Part shown: piece by piece, positions 17,529 through 27,763 of the stretch
How the letters are laid out: the number at the start of each line of letters is the position of its first letter
Position numbering within the stretch: position 1 is the first letter of the stretch
Assembly: GCF_000011305.1 (NCBI RefSeq)
Contig: NC_004369.1
Span: 1,550,001-1,614,000, forward strand
Reading direction: 5' to 3'
Length of the DNA stretch: 64,000 nucleotides
Origin: Corynebacterium efficiens YS-314
GTDB taxonomy: Bacteria; Actinomycetota; Actinomycetes; Mycobacteriales; Mycobacteriaceae
Program-made: the position numbers and the translations under genes
The notes under the pieces: model-generated
The model's database searches: none
Seen by the model: only the letters and a program-made list of their open reading frames with translations
What the model was told of the DNA's origin: nothing

Positions 17529-17945
17529 TTAGCCGAGCAGTTCCCGGACCAGCTCCTTCACACGGATGTTGATGTCATCGCGGATCAGGCGCATGCGGTC
17601 CATGCCCTCGATCCCGCGGACGGAGGGTTCATCGATCTCCCAGCGTTCCAGGGTGCCACGGGCCTCGGCGGGCAGCTCCACCTCGGCGTCTGAACCGAGG
17701 ATGATGACGCGGTCCATCAGGGGCAGCTGGTCGGGGTCGATGGCCTTGGGTGTGCCACTGGACATGTCCGCCCCCACCTCGGCGATGGCGGCCACGGATT
17801 CCGCATTGAGCTGGGTGCCCGGATTGGTGCCGGCGGAGTGGATCTCCAGGCGGCCGCGGGAGTGTTTCTGGGCAAGGGCCTCAGCCATCTGGGACTTCCC
17901 ACCGTTGCCGACACAGACGAAGAGAATCTTGGGGATGTCACTCAT
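17529..17945 (-). CDS. arsC: arsenate-mycothiol transferase, ArsC1/2-like
   Basis: Low-molecular-weight phosphatase fold protein of ~138 aa that couples arsenate to mycothiol for reduction by mycoredoxin, by analogy to C. glutamicum ArsC1/ArsC2. The P-loop reads '[17 protein letters not shown]' (residues ~8-24). The catalytic Cys is present, but the usual CX5R Arg is replaced by Lys, a feature I recall in the mycothiol-dependent subgroup. '[13 protein letters not shown]' and 'ERWEIDEPS' follow. The start at 17945 (MSDIPK) is preferred to an upstream in-frame ATG at 18002, because it begins right at the fold and follows AAGGAAGT on the minus strand. No ars operon partners are adjacent. Confidence 0.82.
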   Translation of the reverse strand: MSDIPKILFVCVGNGGKSQMAEALAQKHSRGRLEIHSAGTNPGTQLNAESVAAIAEVGADMSSGTPKAIDPDQLPLMDRVIILGSDAEVELPAEARGTLERWEIDEPSVRGIEGMDRMRLIRDDINIRVKELVRELLG

Positions 17946-18035
17946 GATTGCAGGACTTCCTTTTCCTTCGAGGATATGGATCCTGCCCCCAGCATGGCAC
18001 AAACCGCATAGGTTGGCATGACACCATCGAAGGGG

Positions 18036-20339
18036 TCAGTCGGCCAGCCCCTCCGGCAGCTCACCCACGATGGTCAGGCTCTGCGTGGCGCGGGTGACCG
18101 CCACGTACAGATCCTGCAGGCCCTGCGGTGATTCCGCCAGCATCCCGGCCGGATCCACCACGATGACATGGTCGAATTCCAGGCCCTTGATCTCATCCAC
18201 CACATAGTGGTGCTCACCCGGGGTGAACGTGGCGCGCGAGGAGATCACCGCGGTCAGGCGGTCATCATCGAAAGCCTCCTTGAGCTTGTCGACGTCTGCC
18301 CCCGCCCCGAGATACCTCACCTCGTGCCCGGAGTCACGGATGGCGGTGGCCGGCGTCATCCCCGGATTGATCTGGGCGAGGATCCGGTTGGCCAGGACCA
18401 TGATCTCCGAGGGGGTGCGGTAGTTCACCGTCAGCTCATGGTGGCGGAACCGGTTGTTGATGAACGGTTCCAGGGTCTCCGCCCAGTCATCCACACCGGC
18501 AGGGGAGCCGGTCTGGGCGATATCACCCACCAGGGTCATCCAGCGTGAAGGGCTGCGGCGGAACACCATGCGCCATTCCATGGGGGAGAGTTCCTGTGCC
18601 TCATCGACGATGACATGCCCATAGGCCCATTTGTGATCGGCCTGGGCACGCTCGGCGGTGGAGCGGATGTCACGGACCTCCTGGCGCTGGGCGAGGGTTT
18701 CGGCGTCGATGATGTCGAAGGCAGAGAGCACCTCGGCGTCCGGATCCAGGTCAGCGTCGTCATCGATATCCGAGGACTGGGAGGAACTGAGCACATCGAG
18801 GACCTCCTGGGCGTCCTCGATCTCCTGTCGCCACTTCTTCTCCGCCTCCTCGCGGGCCTCCTCCGGGTCGGGGAGACCGATGAGAGTGGCCAGCTCGTCG
18901 AGAAGCGCCGCATCCGACGGTGCCCACGGGGAGCCCGGCGCGCGCAGCAGAGCCGACCGGGTTTCGTCGTCGTATCCGGCGGCGGCGACGCCGATGCGCT
19001 CCGGATCGGTCAGCAGGTCCTCCAGGACCTGATGTGGGGACAGTTCCGGCCAGAACCCGTCGACCACGGACAACAGGGTGGCGTCGTCAAGCAGGTCGTC
19101 GTGCAGCTGATCGATGTCAGCACCCGACAGCAGGTTACGCCCGCCCAGGGGATCGGCGCCGATGGTCTCCGCCATCTGGTGTGCCAGCTGCTCCGTCAGG
19201 TGCGTGCGGAAGATGGGGCGGGCCAGGTTGTGGGGCTGGCGGGAGCGGCGCGCACGCGTGCGGGATTTCGCCACCGTGGTCGCGTCGATGGAGATGACGA
19301 TGCCATCCACCGTCACCTCTACCGGGGTGTCCGGCACGGTCTGGTACGCCCGGACCGCCTCGTGGAGGATGGCGGCCATCTCCCCGGAACCCTTGATCTC
19401 GCGGGTGAGCAGATCCTCCGTGCCCGTCGGGGTGACACCCGGGTAGAGCTCACCGATGGTGGACAGCACCACACCCGTCTCACCCAGTTCCGGCAGCACG
19501 CGGGAGATGTACTCCAGGAAGGTCCGGTTGGGTCCGATGATGAGCACACCGGACTTGGCCAGCTGCTCCCGCCAGGTGTAGAGCAGGTAGGCCACCCGGT
19601 GCAGCGCCACGGCCGTCTTACCGGTGCCGGGCCCGCCCTGGACCACCATCACCCCGCGGGTGGAATCGCGGATGATCTCATCCTGCTCACGCTGGATGGT
19701 CTCCACAATATTGGTCATATGGCCCGTGCGGGCAGCCTGCAACGCCTGGTGGAGGGCTGTTTCCGAACCCACACCGCTCTGGGTCACGGCTGCTGTGGCA
19801 TCGCCGGACAGCACCTCATCATCGATGCCGGTGACGGTGCGACCCCGGGTGCGGATATGGCGACGCACCTCCACACCCTCCGGCTGCACGGTGGTGGCCA
19901 GGTAGAACGGCCGCGCCATCGGAGCACGCCAGTCCAGCAGGAGTGTGCGGTAGTTGTCCTCACGGTCATCCAGACCCATGCGCCCGATATAACGACGGTC
20001 CAGATCCGGGCGCCCGGGGACGGGGCTGTCGATCTCCTCAGGCTCAGCCTGCACATCAATGCGACCGAACACCAGACCCAGCTGCGCCAGGTTGAGCCGG
20101 TCGAGTTTCTGGTTCAGACCGTGGTATTCCGTCTCACGGCGCACCAGCGCCTCCGGATCCGGGTTGGTGGGATCCACGTCCCTCATCACATCCGCCAGAC
20201 GCTCATTCGCCCGGGCCACCTCATCATCGAGGCGCCGGAACAGGGTGTCCACGTAGGACTGCTCCTCCCGGATGGCGGCGTCCAGCTCCGGGCGGTCGGT
20301 GCTTTCCGACGTCTGATCGGCGTGGCGTTGAGTGGTCAC
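18036..20339 (-). CDS. helD: HelD-like superfamily I helicase / RNA polymerase recycling factor
   Basis: 767-aa SF1 ATPase. The N-terminal ~65 residues are predicted coiled coil ('LDAAIREEQSYVDTLFRRLD' and 'ANERLADVMRDVD'), followed by 'YIGRMGLDDRED', 'LLLDWRAPMARPFYLAT' and Walker A 'VQGGPGTGKTAVALHRVAYL' near residue 235. Motif II 'IVDEAQELSPMEWRM' and the C-terminal motifs 'VNYRTPSEI' and 'VAVTRATQSLTIVGE' complete a UvrD-type core. The N-terminal coiled coil and the 'DWRAP' stretch are typical of HelD, which pulls stalled RNA polymerase off DNA, rather than of UvrD or Rep. GTG at 20339 is chosen because AGGAGG lies 9 bp upstream; a TTG further up at 20381 has no such site. Confidence 0.82.
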   Translation of the reverse strand: MTTQRHADQTSESTDRPELDAAIREEQSYVDTLFRRLDDEVARANERLADVMRDVDPTNPDPEALVRRETEYHGLNQKLDRLNLAQLGLVFGRIDVQAEPEEIDSPVPGRPDLDRRYIGRMGLDDREDNYRTLLLDWRAPMARPFYLATTVQPEGVEVRRHIRTRGRTVTGIDDEVLSGDATAAVTQSGVGSETALHQALQAARTGHMTNIVETIQREQDEIIRDSTRGVMVVQGGPGTGKTAVALHRVAYLLYTWREQLAKSGVLIIGPNRTFLEYISRVLPELGETGVVLSTIGELYPGVTPTGTEDLLTREIKGSGEMAAILHEAVRAYQTVPDTPVEVTVDGIVISIDATTVAKSRTRARRSRQPHNLARPIFRTHLTEQLAHQMAETIGADPLGGRNLLSGADIDQLHDDLLDDATLLSVVDGFWPELSPHQVLEDLLTDPERIGVAAAGYDDETRSALLRAPGSPWAPSDAALLDELATLIGLPDPEEAREEAEKKWRQEIEDAQEVLDVLSSSQSSDIDDDADLDPDAEVLSAFDIIDAETLAQRQEVRDIRSTAERAQADHKWAYGHVIVDEAQELSPMEWRMVFRRSPSRWMTLVGDIAQTGSPAGVDDWAETLEPFINNRFRHHELTVNYRTPSEIMVLANRILAQINPGMTPATAIRDSGHEVRYLGAGADVDKLKEAFDDDRLTAVISSRATFTPGEHHYVVDEIKGLEFDHVIVVDPAGMLAESPQGLQDLYVAVTRATQSLTIVGELPEGLAD

Positions 20340-20470
20340 TCCGGAAGGCCTCCTGGGTTTTCGACGGTGTGCGAGTGGCAATCCACTCTATCGGTTGTTC
20401 AACACCGGAGAGTCATCCATCATTCCAGACCCCGCCCGGGCAGTGGCAAACGGGGTTGGCCGGGCATGGG

Positions 20471-20528
20471 AAAACGCCACGGGAACGGCAGGGGGAGTGG
20501 AGCTTCCCCCGGTGGTTGTCCCGTGGCG
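20471..20528 (-). terminator. terminator after the doxX-like gene
   Basis: CGCCACGGGA (20475-20484) pairs with TCCCGTGGCG (20519-20528), with an inner GGGGGA...TCCCCC stem. On the minus strand it ends in TTTT. It separates the DoxX gene from helD. Confidence 0.8.
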
Positions 20529-20552
20529 TAGGTTGTGGGCAGGTGTGGGGTG

Positions 20553-21362
20553 TTAGAGCTTCTTGACCTTCTTCTGCGCGGTGCTCAGGGCCTTGTCCGC
20601 CTTGCTCTGCAGCTTGTCGGCGTTCTTGCCGGCCTTCTTGGCTGCCTTGCCGGTGGTCTCCTCGGCGACCTTGAGGGCGAAGTTGGCGCGCTCTTGGGCC
20701 TTGCTGGCTGCCTTGACGGCCCCCTTCCGGGCGGTCTTGGCGTTCTCCTGCGCCATCTTCAGCCAGTCGTCCTTGTTGTCCTCGATGTACTCCTGCGCGA
20801 CGTGGGCGTACTCGGCGACCTTGTCGGAGGCGTCATGGAACCAGTCGGATGCCTTGTCGGTCATCTTCTCGGTCTCGGACTTGGTGGGCAGGGCCTGCTG
20901 GATCTGCTTCTTGCCGGTGGAGGCGGCCTTGGTGGCACGCCACTTCAGACCGGGCTTGCCCTGGGTGTCCACGGAGGTGATGAACAGTCCGCCGAGCAGG
21001 GCGATGTTGGTCATGAAACCGTTACGACGGTTGCGCTTCTCCTCCTCATCCTGGGTCTCCCAGAAGGCGTTACGCGCCAGGATCGTGGGGACGGTGACCA
21101 CGGCGAGCGCGCTCGCGGAGAGCCGGGGTGCCTTGCCCAGGGCGAGCAGGGAACCGGCACCGACCTTGGTGCCACCGATGATCTGGGCCACCAGCTCGGG
21201 ATCGCTGGAGATGCGCTTGGCGTATTTGCGTGGGAGCACATAGCGGATACGGTCCAGAACCACCTCGGTACCTTCCACATGGGCCTGGGTGTTCAAGAGG
21301 GTATCTGCACCATCGGCGATGTAGACCGATGCGAGCATGGGCCGGGCGATCTTGCGGATCAT
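20553..21362 (-). CDS. DoxX-family membrane protein with long Ala/Lys-rich tail
   Basis: 269 aa. Residues 1-~135 show the DoxX pattern: 'RPMLASVYIADGADTL', 'GGTKVGAGSLLALGKAPRLS', then hydrophobic segments and 'AFWETQDEEEKRNRRNGFMTNIALLGGLF', with about four membrane helices. Residues ~150-269 are a highly charged Ala/Lys-rich region ('KAASKAQERANFALKVAEE', 'KKAGKNADKLQSKADKALS') resembling histone-H1-like or coiled-coil tails. DoxX proteins take part in membrane redox and thiol stress complexes in mycobacteria, but no such partner is adjacent here. The tail may bind nucleic acid or the envelope, which is speculation. Confidence 0.8.
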   Translation of the reverse strand: MIRKIARPMLASVYIADGADTLLNTQAHVEGTEVVLDRIRYVLPRKYAKRISSDPELVAQIIGGTKVGAGSLLALGKAPRLSASALAVVTVPTILARNAFWETQDEEEKRNRRNGFMTNIALLGGLFITSVDTQGKPGLKWRATKAASTGKKQIQQALPTKSETEKMTDKASDWFHDASDKVAEYAHVAQEYIEDNKDDWLKMAQENAKTARKGAVKAASKAQERANFALKVAEETTGKAAKKAGKNADKLQSKADKALSTAQKKVKKL

Positions 21363-21548
21363 GATTCTATGCTCCTATTCAAACGCGTTGTTATCAGGAC
21401 AATCCGCCACCATCAGGCGGCCTGGATCTTTACTCAGAGGTTTTCTCTAACGCCCAATCGTACCTAGGTTATGACCGGTTCGTCGGGCTCTCGCCATCAT
21501 TCCCGGAACATGTGCTGCTTTGCCAGTGACCGTTCAGGAAACGGTAAG

Positions 21549-21565
21549 AAAACCCCCGGTGGGGG
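21549..21565 (-). terminator. terminator after the MBL-fold hydrolase gene
   Basis: CCCCC-GGT-GGGGG at 21553-21565. On the minus strand this compact stem is followed by TTTT, 38 bp past the hydrolase stop codon. Confidence 0.6.
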
Positions 21566-21602
21566 CGTCCCGGGTGGGGGGAGGCGGGGTGAATTTAACG
21601 TT

Positions 21603-22205
21603 CTACCAGCGACGTTCCCACCACACCTCGAGCTCGGGGCGTTCATTCCCGAGGGTGGTTTCCCTGCCGTGGCCGGGCCACACGATGGAATCATCGGGGT
21701 AGACATCGAAGAGACGCTGCTTGACGTCATTGAACAGGCGGATGAAATCGCCCTCACTACTGGTCTTACCCAGTCCGCCGGGGAACAGGCTGTCACCGAC
21801 GAAGAGATTGACGCGGCCGTCGATCTCCGCGGCGAGGGCCGCGCCACCCGGGGTGTGACCACGCAGGATGGCGATGGGGAACTGGTGACCCTCGAACTCG
21901 ATGATGTCCCCGTGCTCCAGCTCCACATCCACCGGGGCGGGCAGGGCCGGCACCTCGAGGAAGGGTGCATAATGGGTGGCGCCGGTAGCCTGGAGGACCT
22001 CCTTGAGGGCCCGGACATGATCGGCGTGCCGGTGGGTGGTCAGCACCGTGGTGATGGTCACGCCGGCATCCTCGGCCATCTTCAGGATCGCCGGGGCATC
22101 ATCGGCGGCATCGATGAGCAGACCCTTATCGCCCGAGGTTAGAAGGTAACAGTTGTTGTCCATCTTGGACACGGAAATGCGGTGCAATTTAAGCTCGTTG
22201 GTCAT
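21603..22205 (-). CDS. metallo-beta-lactamase fold hydrolase, glyoxalase II-like
   Basis: 200-aa cytoplasmic metal-dependent hydrolase. Zinc ligands are visible in 'TTHRHADHVRAL' (the HxHxDH motif, about residues 59-66), 'ILRGHTPGGAAL', 'VGDSLFPGGLG' and 'PGHGRETTLG'. The layout matches small glyoxalase II-like thioesterases that act on thiol adducts, perhaps of mycothiol here; the substrate is unknown. The ATG at 22205 (MTNELKLHR) is preferred, since the open frame further upstream (to 22283) has no homology-like sequence. It is divergent from uvrA, which starts 105 bp away, and the two share the upstream region. Confidence 0.87.
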   Translation of the reverse strand: MTNELKLHRISVSKMDNNCYLLTSGDKGLLIDAADDAPAILKMAEDAGVTITTVLTTHRHADHVRALKEVLQATGATHYAPFLEVPALPAPVDVELEHGDIIEFEGHQFPIAILRGHTPGGAALAAEIDGRVNLFVGDSLFPGGLGKTSSEGDFIRLFNDVKQRLFDVYPDDSIVWPGHGRETTLGNERPELEVWWERRW

Positions 22206-22309
22206 GCAGGCCAGAGTAGCGAAATTTCTCTCTTCGTTGGTATGTTCGAAGGTATTGCTTTCATTGGTTTCATTTCTCCCCACACTATTTCTGAAGGGCA
22301 GTTGAGCAA

Positions 22310-25174
22310 GTGGCTGATCGCCTCGTAGTGCGCGGTGCGCGCGAACACAACCTCAAGGGCGTGGACATTGACCTGCCACGGGATTCGATGGTGGTGTTCA
22401 CCGGCCTCTCCGGTTCCGGAAAGTCCTCCCTGGCCTTTGACACCATCTTCGCCGAGGGCCAGCGCAGGTATGTGGAGTCCCTGTCCAGCTATGCCCGCAT
22501 GTTCCTAGGGCAGATGGACAAGCCCGATGTGGACCTGATCGATGGTCTCTCCCCCGCGGTGTCCATCGACCAGAAATCCACCAACCGCAACCCACGGTCC
22601 ACGGTGGGCACGATCACCGAGGTCTATGACTACCTGCGCCTGTTGTTCTCCCGCGCGGGTACCGCCTACTGCCCGGAATGTGGCGCGCCCGTGCAGCGCC
22701 AGACCCCGCAGGACATGGTGGATCAGATCCTGGAGATGGAGGAGGGGCTGAAATTCCAGCTCCTGGCCCCGGTGGTGCGCACCCGCAAGGGTGAGTTCGT
22801 CGACCTCTTCGCCGACCTCGCGTCCCAGGGGTACTCCCGTGTGCGTGTCGACGGTCAGGTGTACCAGCTCAGCGAGCCCCCGACGCTGGAGAAACAGATC
22901 AAGCACGACATCGACGTGGTGGTCGACCGCCTCCAGGTCAAGGCCAGCCAGAAGCAGCGCCTCACCGACTCCCTCGAGACCGCCCTGCGGCTTGCCGACG
23001 GCGTGGTGGTCCTCGAGTTCGTCGACCTGGACGAGGACGACCCGAACCGTCTGCGTCGTTTCTCCGAGAAGATGAGCTGCCCCAACGGCCACACCCTGGC
23101 CATCGATGAGCTCGAACCCCGCGCGTTCTCCTTCAACTCCCCCTATGGTGCCTGCCCGGCCTGCGACGGCCTGGGTGTGCGCACCGAGGTGGACATCGAT
23201 CTCATCGTGCCCGACCCGGAGGCCCCCGCGGTCAAGTCGATCCAGCCGTGGAACTCCAGCCCCAACTCCAAGTACTTCGAGAAGCTCATCGAGGGTCTGG
23301 CCGCGGCACTGGACTTCGACCCCCAGACCCCCTACAACAAGCTCACCGCCGCCCAGCGCAAGGCCCTGATCCACGGCTCCAAGCAGGAGGTCAGCGTCCG
23401 CTACAAGAACCGTTACGGACGCGTCCGCGCCTGGACTGCCCCCTTCGAGGGTGTCATGGGGTATTTCGACCGCAAGCTGGAGCAGACCGACTCCGAATCC
23501 CAGAAGGACCGTCTGCTCGGTTACACCCGCGAGGTGGCCTGCCCGACCTGTCAGGGCGCACGCCTGAAGCCGGAGATCCTCGCCGTGCGGCTGGATTCCG
23601 AGTCCCACGGCCAGCTGTCCATTGCCGGGCTGACCGCCCTGTCGGTCACCGAGGCCTTCGAATTCCTCAACAGCCTGACCCTGGGCAAACGCGAGGAGAT
23701 GATCGCGGGTGCGGTGCTCAAGGAGATCCGCGCGCGCCTGAAGTTCCTGCTCGATGTGGGCCTGTCCTACCTCACCCTCAACCGCGCGGCCGGCACCCTG
23801 TCCGGTGGTGAGGCCCAGCGCATCCGCCTGGCCACCCAGATCGGTTCCGGCCTGGCCGGCGTGCTCTATGTCCTCGATGAGCCGTCCATCGGCCTGCACC
23901 AGCGTGACAACCAGCAGCTGATCAGGACCCTGGAACACCTCCGTGATATCGGAAACACCCTCATCGTGGTCGAGCATGATGAGGACACCATCCGGCGCGC
24001 CGACTACCTCGTCGACATCGGCCCCCGCGCCGGTGAATACGGTGGCGAGGTGGTCTATCAGGGTGAGCCGAAGGGCATCCTCGAGTGTGAGGACTCCATC
24101 ACCGGTGCCTACCTGTCCGGTCGTCGCACCCTGGGTGTGCCCGACACCCGCCGGGAGATCGACCCGGACCGCAAACTGAAGATCGTCGGTGCGCGGGAGA
24201 ACAACCTCCAGAACGTCGATGTGGAGATCCCCCTCGGTGTCCTGGTGTGCATCACGGGTGTCTCCGGTTCCGGCAAGTCCACCCTGATCAACCAGATCCT
24301 GGCGAAGGTGCTGGCCAATCAGCTCAACCGTGCCCGCCAGGTACCGGGACGCGCCAAACGGGTCGAGGGAGTGGAGCACCTGGACAAGCTCGTGCAGGTG
24401 GACCAGTCACCGATCGGCCGGACCCCGCGCTCCAACCCGGCGACCTACACCGGTGTCTTCGACAAGGTGCGTAACCTCTTCGCCGAGACCACCGAGGCGA
24501 AGGTCCGTGGCTACAAGCCGGGACGCTTCTCCTTCAACATCAAGGGTGGCCGGTGCGAGGCCTGCCAGGGTGATGGCACCCTGAAGATCGAGATGAACTT
24601 CCTGCCCGATGTGTACGTCCCGTGTGAGGTCTGCGAGGGCAAACGCTACAACCGTGAAACCCTCGAGGTGCACTACAAAGGCAAGAACATCGCCGAGGTC
24701 CTCGACATGCCGATCTCCGAGGCGGCGGAGTTCTTCGAACCGATCAAGTCCATCCACCGCTACCTTGCCACCCTGGTTGATGTGGGACTGGGATATGTCC
24801 GTCTCGGCCAGGCCGCGACCACGCTGTCCGGTGGTGAGGCACAGCGCGTGAAACTGGCCTCCGAGCTGCAGAAGCGCTCCAACGGCCGCACCGTCTACAT
24901 CCTGGATGAGCCGACCACCGGCCTGCACTTCGAGGACATCCGCAAACTGATGATGGTGATCCAGGGGCTGGTGGACAAGGGCAACTCCGTGATCGTCATC
25001 GAGCACAACCTCGATGTGATCAAGGCCGCCGACTGGATCGTGGACATGGGGCCCGAGGGCGGTTCCGGTGGTGGCACAGTCGTGGCCGAGGGCACGCCCG
25101 AGCAGGTCGCCGAGGTGGAAGGTTCCTACACGGGTCAGTTCCTCAAGGAGATGCTCCAGCCGGTTAGCTCTTAG
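22310..25174 (+). CDS. uvrA: excinuclease ABC subunit A
   Basis: Damage-recognition ATPase of nucleotide excision repair, 954 aa, usual length. Two ABC cassettes: Walker A '[20 protein letters not shown]' (residues ~31-50) with signature '[19 protein letters not shown]', and Walker A '[15 protein letters not shown]' (~650) with '[15 protein letters not shown]'. Zinc-binding Cys clusters are seen at 'CPNGH...CPACDGLG' and '[11 protein letters not shown]...[10 protein letters not shown]'; the first, minor '[10 protein letters not shown]' is also present. GTG start at 22310. The stop overlaps the stop of the convergent membrane-protein gene by 4 bp. Works with uvrB at 14.6 kb; not co-transcribed with it. 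Confidence 0.98.
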   Translation: MADRLVVRGAREHNLKGVDIDLPRDSMVVFTGLSGSGKSSLAFDTIFAEGQRRYVESLSSYARMFLGQMDKPDVDLIDGLSPAVSIDQKSTNRNPRSTVGTITEVYDYLRLLFSRAGTAYCPECGAPVQRQTPQDMVDQILEMEEGLKFQLLAPVVRTRKGEFVDLFADLASQGYSRVRVDGQVYQLSEPPTLEKQIKHDIDVVVDRLQVKASQKQRLTDSLETALRLADGVVVLEFVDLDEDDPNRLRRFSEKMSCPNGHTLAIDELEPRAFSFNSPYGACPACDGLGVRTEVDIDLIVPDPEAPAVKSIQPWNSSPNSKYFEKLIEGLAAALDFDPQTPYNKLTAAQRKALIHGSKQEVSVRYKNRYGRVRAWTAPFEGVMGYFDRKLEQTDSESQKDRLLGYTREVACPTCQGARLKPEILAVRLDSESHGQLSIAGLTALSVTEAFEFLNSLTLGKREEMIAGAVLKEIRARLKFLLDVGLSYLTLNRAAGTLSGGEAQRIRLATQIGSGLAGVLYVLDEPSIGLHQRDNQQLIRTLEHLRDIGNTLIVVEHDEDTIRRADYLVDIGPRAGEYGGEVVYQGEPKGILECEDSITGAYLSGRRTLGVPDTRREIDPDRKLKIVGARENNLQNVDVEIPLGVLVCITGVSGSGKSTLINQILAKVLANQLNRARQVPGRAKRVEGVEHLDKLVQVDQSPIGRTPRSNPATYTGVFDKVRNLFAETTEAKVRGYKPGRFSFNIKGGRCEACQGDGTLKIEMNFLPDVYVPCEVCEGKRYNRETLEVHYKGKNIAEVLDMPISEAAEFFEPIKSIHRYLATLVDVGLGYVRLGQAATTLSGGEAQRVKLASELQKRSNGRTVYILDEPTTGLHFEDIRKLMMVIQGLVDKGNSVIVIEHNLDVIKAADWIVDMGPEGGSGGGTVVAEGTPEQVAEVEGSYTGQFLKEMLQPVSS

Positions 25175-27369
25175 ACGGTGGTGGTCTCTGCGGGGGTTGG
25201 GGTTGCGTCGTCACGCTTCGCATCCCCGGTGCGCCGACCGCGCAGGGAGGCGATGGCCAGCAACGCCAGCCCGGAGAGCAGGAATGCAATGGCGCGTGGC
25301 ACACCGCTGAGTGCCACCAGGTCGAAGAAGACCAGCTTGACGGTGCCCGCGACCGCCAGGCCGACACCGGTCCACAGGGCACCGGGTTCGGTGAGCAGTG
25401 AGCGGTGGAGCATGAGGACGGCGGCGAGCGCCATCCATAGGATGGACACCGTGGCATGGCCGATGAGGAACCCCAGGTGCATGCCGGTGTTCCCACCGAT
25501 GAGGTTGCCCAGGTAGGTGGTGATGGTGACGATGGCCGTGGCAGACAGATACAGCATTGTCGCCCCCACGAGCAGCTGCAGCCACAGGGGCCGGTGGTAG
25601 AAACTCTCCCGGGCCAGGACCGTGGCCGCGATGAACCCGAGGATGAGCACCGCCTGGATCAGCGCGGAGGTATCCGTCAGCCAGACCGGCGCCAGCACGA
25701 TCACATGGCGGAACAGCACGCCGGTAATCAGCACGGCACCCCACAGCCAGGCCACCCACGGCACCACACCGAGATTCCTGTCGCGGGGGAGCTGGCGCAA
25801 CCAGATAAACAGCGCGGAACCGGCGATGAGATAGACAACCACCGGCAGTGCACCATCGAGGAACTGACCGGGTTCCATGGGCGGGCCGTTGTAGCGGATG
25901 CCCACCAGCACCGCGGCCACCAGGGCCAGGCCCATCACTGCGATGAGGCGGGCGATGCGCTGGTATTCCACAGGCGTGGTGGAGGCATAGAGCCCGTCGG
26001 TCTGCGTTGGCCTATCTGTCAGCACCGCGAACACACCGATCGCCGCGATGAGAACCGCCGGCAGGAGGGTGAACCACACGGCGTCCAGGCGGATGAGGGG
26101 GACCGACAGGCAGGCCACGATCGGCACCGGCAGGACCACACCCACCCAGGCGGCCACCGGATCGGTTTCGAAACTGCGCCAGTACTCCGCCAGGGCAATC
26201 TCCGAGCTGTCACCCTCACGCGGCTTCACTGGATCCCACAGGGTGAGGATTACCAGCAGCACCGGCGTGATGATGCCCACGCAGGCGGCCGGGAGCATCA
26301 GGGCATCAGAGGAGGAGATGAGCATGAACTGCAGGATCGTGGCCATGATGGCCATCGCCAGACGGATGCGGTTGTCCGCCACGGTGTAACTGGCCAGCAG
26401 CGCGACAATGATGCCCGCGATCGGCCACCAGGCATCGAAGGAGGCTGCGAACATCCAGGCCACCAGCGCGGTGACAATGGCGACGGCCAGCAGGACAGAC
26501 CGGGCCTCGGCGCGGGCCTTGGCACCCTTGCTGTCCCCCTTCCTGTCATCGGAGAGACCGACCCCACGCTCACCACCGGACCCCAACCCCAGCTTCCGGC
26601 CCAGACCTGCCCAGGTTGCAGCCACCACCAGGAATACGGCGTTGCCCAGCAGCACCACCAGGGATCCCAGGCCGGGTGGCCACCACTCGAGGATGAAGAT
26701 GAGGGCGGAGGTGGTGGCCACGAACGCGATCTGCGCGGTCACCATCAGGGCGATGATGCCCTCCACGCGGGTGCCGCGTTTGCGCAACCACGCTGCCGCG
26801 CCGAAGAGCAGGGCACCCACCAGGTACGCGCCGAGGACCCGTCCCAGCGGTCCCAACCAGCCACGCTGGATGGCCACGGAGACCAGCAGGATGATGCCGG
26901 CGATGGTGATCGCGGCACCACCGATGGCGACACCCCGCATGATCTTCTCCTCCGTGGTCATCGGAGGCTTCACCGGGCGTGTCGGTTTCTGCGGGCGCGG
27001 ATACGGATTGGGGACCCGTTGGGCCACCGGTGCGACCGGGGTCAACGGCCGCGGCGCGGGCTGTGGTGCGGGCTGCGGGGGAGCGGCCTGGTGAGGGGCC
27101 GGGGAGGTTGCCGGGGGAGCCGCCGGTGGCGTCGCAGGCGGGGGAGCGGCGACCGACGTCCCACCCGGAACCCCGGAGGAGACCTCCCGCGGCGGGGTGG
27201 GGGCGGCGTCGACAAGCGGGCCGGCGGTACCCGCTGGGCTGTCGGTGGTGTCCATGCGCGACACCAGCGCATCGATCTCCCGGCTGGCCTCCGCCATCGC
27301 GGACGCCGAGGCAGACAGCTTCGACAGGGCCGAACGCAGGGCCAGTCGATCACGGTGAGTGAAGTTCAT
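25171..27369 (-). CDS. DUF2339-type polytopic membrane protein
   Basis: 732 aa. The N-terminus (~1-50) is a short amphipathic/coiled segment ('[20 protein letters not shown]'), followed by a Pro/Ala-rich linker (~50-130). The remainder has roughly 20 hydrophobic segments with '[20 protein letters not shown]', the pattern of DUF2339 proteins. Function is unknown for the family; suggestions include envelope or surface-layer roles. It overlaps the end of uvrA by 4 bp, tail to tail. One copy of the 11-mer CGTCGACAAGC lies in its linker region, where it forces the rare Leu codon CTT. Confidence 0.8.
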   Translation of the reverse strand: MNFTHRDRLALRSALSKLSASASAMAEASREIDALVSRMDTTDSPAGTAGPLVDAAPTPPREVSSGVPGGTSVAAPPPATPPAAPPATSPAPHQAAPPQPAPQPAPRPLTPVAPVAQRVPNPYPRPQKPTRPVKPPMTTEEKIMRGVAIGGAAITIAGIILLVSVAIQRGWLGPLGRVLGAYLVGALLFGAAAWLRKRGTRVEGIIALMVTAQIAFVATTSALIFILEWWPPGLGSLVVLLGNAVFLVVAATWAGLGRKLGLGSGGERGVGLSDDRKGDSKGAKARAEARSVLLAVAIVTALVAWMFAASFDAWWPIAGIIVALLASYTVADNRIRLAMAIMATILQFMLISSSDALMLPAACVGIITPVLLVILTLWDPVKPREGDSSEIALAEYWRSFETDPVAAWVGVVLPVPIVACLSVPLIRLDAVWFTLLPAVLIAAIGVFAVLTDRPTQTDGLYASTTPVEYQRIARLIAVMGLALVAAVLVGIRYNGPPMEPGQFLDGALPVVVYLIAGSALFIWLRQLPRDRNLGVVPWVAWLWGAVLITGVLFRHVIVLAPVWLTDTSALIQAVLILGFIAATVLARESFYHRPLWLQLLVGATMLYLSATAIVTITTYLGNLIGGNTGMHLGFLIGHATVSILWMALAAVLMLHRSLLTEPGALWTGVGLAVAGTVKLVFFDLVALSGVPRAIAFLLSGLALLAIASLRGRRTGDAKRDDATPTPAETTTV

Positions 27370-27763
27370 GACCCGAGCGTAGGCCGGTTACAACCGGTCA
27401 GCCCGGAATGTCACCAGTTTGTTATAAAAGCCTCGGGCGTGGCTGAAAAAGTCGCTGTGAAGAGTAGACGGTTTTGCCTTTTGTGGTTTATGCTGTTAGA
27501 GTTCTTACCACTACCGCCTGGTACGTATTTATACGGATCAGGCCGCAAGAGGAGATCTTCCCACCTAAGGCCGCCGAGCAATCGGTTGGATACAGGTAAA
27601 GCAAGTAGTGCTGACACGGACTAGTGCCCGTGTACAACTCTTGATAAGTCAGATCTCCCGTTCATTCCAGTGGATGAACGGGTTTTTGGTCTGTCAACGG
27701 GGCAATTTCCTCAAGTGGTACGGTACGTCATCATTTTCCCGCACTGCTAACAGAGGAGTCCAC
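27370..27763 (+). promoter_or_regulatory. infC operon leader with attenuator-like hairpin
   Basis: Nearly 400 bp precede infC. An AT-rich promoter-like stretch lies around 27470-27500 ('TTTATGCTGTTAGAG'). Farther down are a hairpin CACGG...CCGTG (27615-27632) and a stem CCCGTTCAT (27657-27665) with ATGAACGGG (27674-27682) followed directly by TTTTT: an intrinsic terminator inside the leader, upstream of the start. In other bacteria ribosomal protein L20 or IF3 regulates this operon through leader RNA. Attenuation here is inferred from layout. Confidence 0.65.
27657..27687 (+). terminator. leader terminator (attenuator) of infC-rpmI-rplT
   Basis: 9-bp perfect stem CCCGTTCAT / ATGAACGGG with an 8-nt loop, followed by TTTTT, 77 bp upstream of the infC start codon. 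Confidence 0.75.

Noticed and set aside
22505..24379. 624-codon minus-strand open frame inside uvrA
   Set aside because: Shadow of uvrA; the plus strand carries all UvrA motifs.
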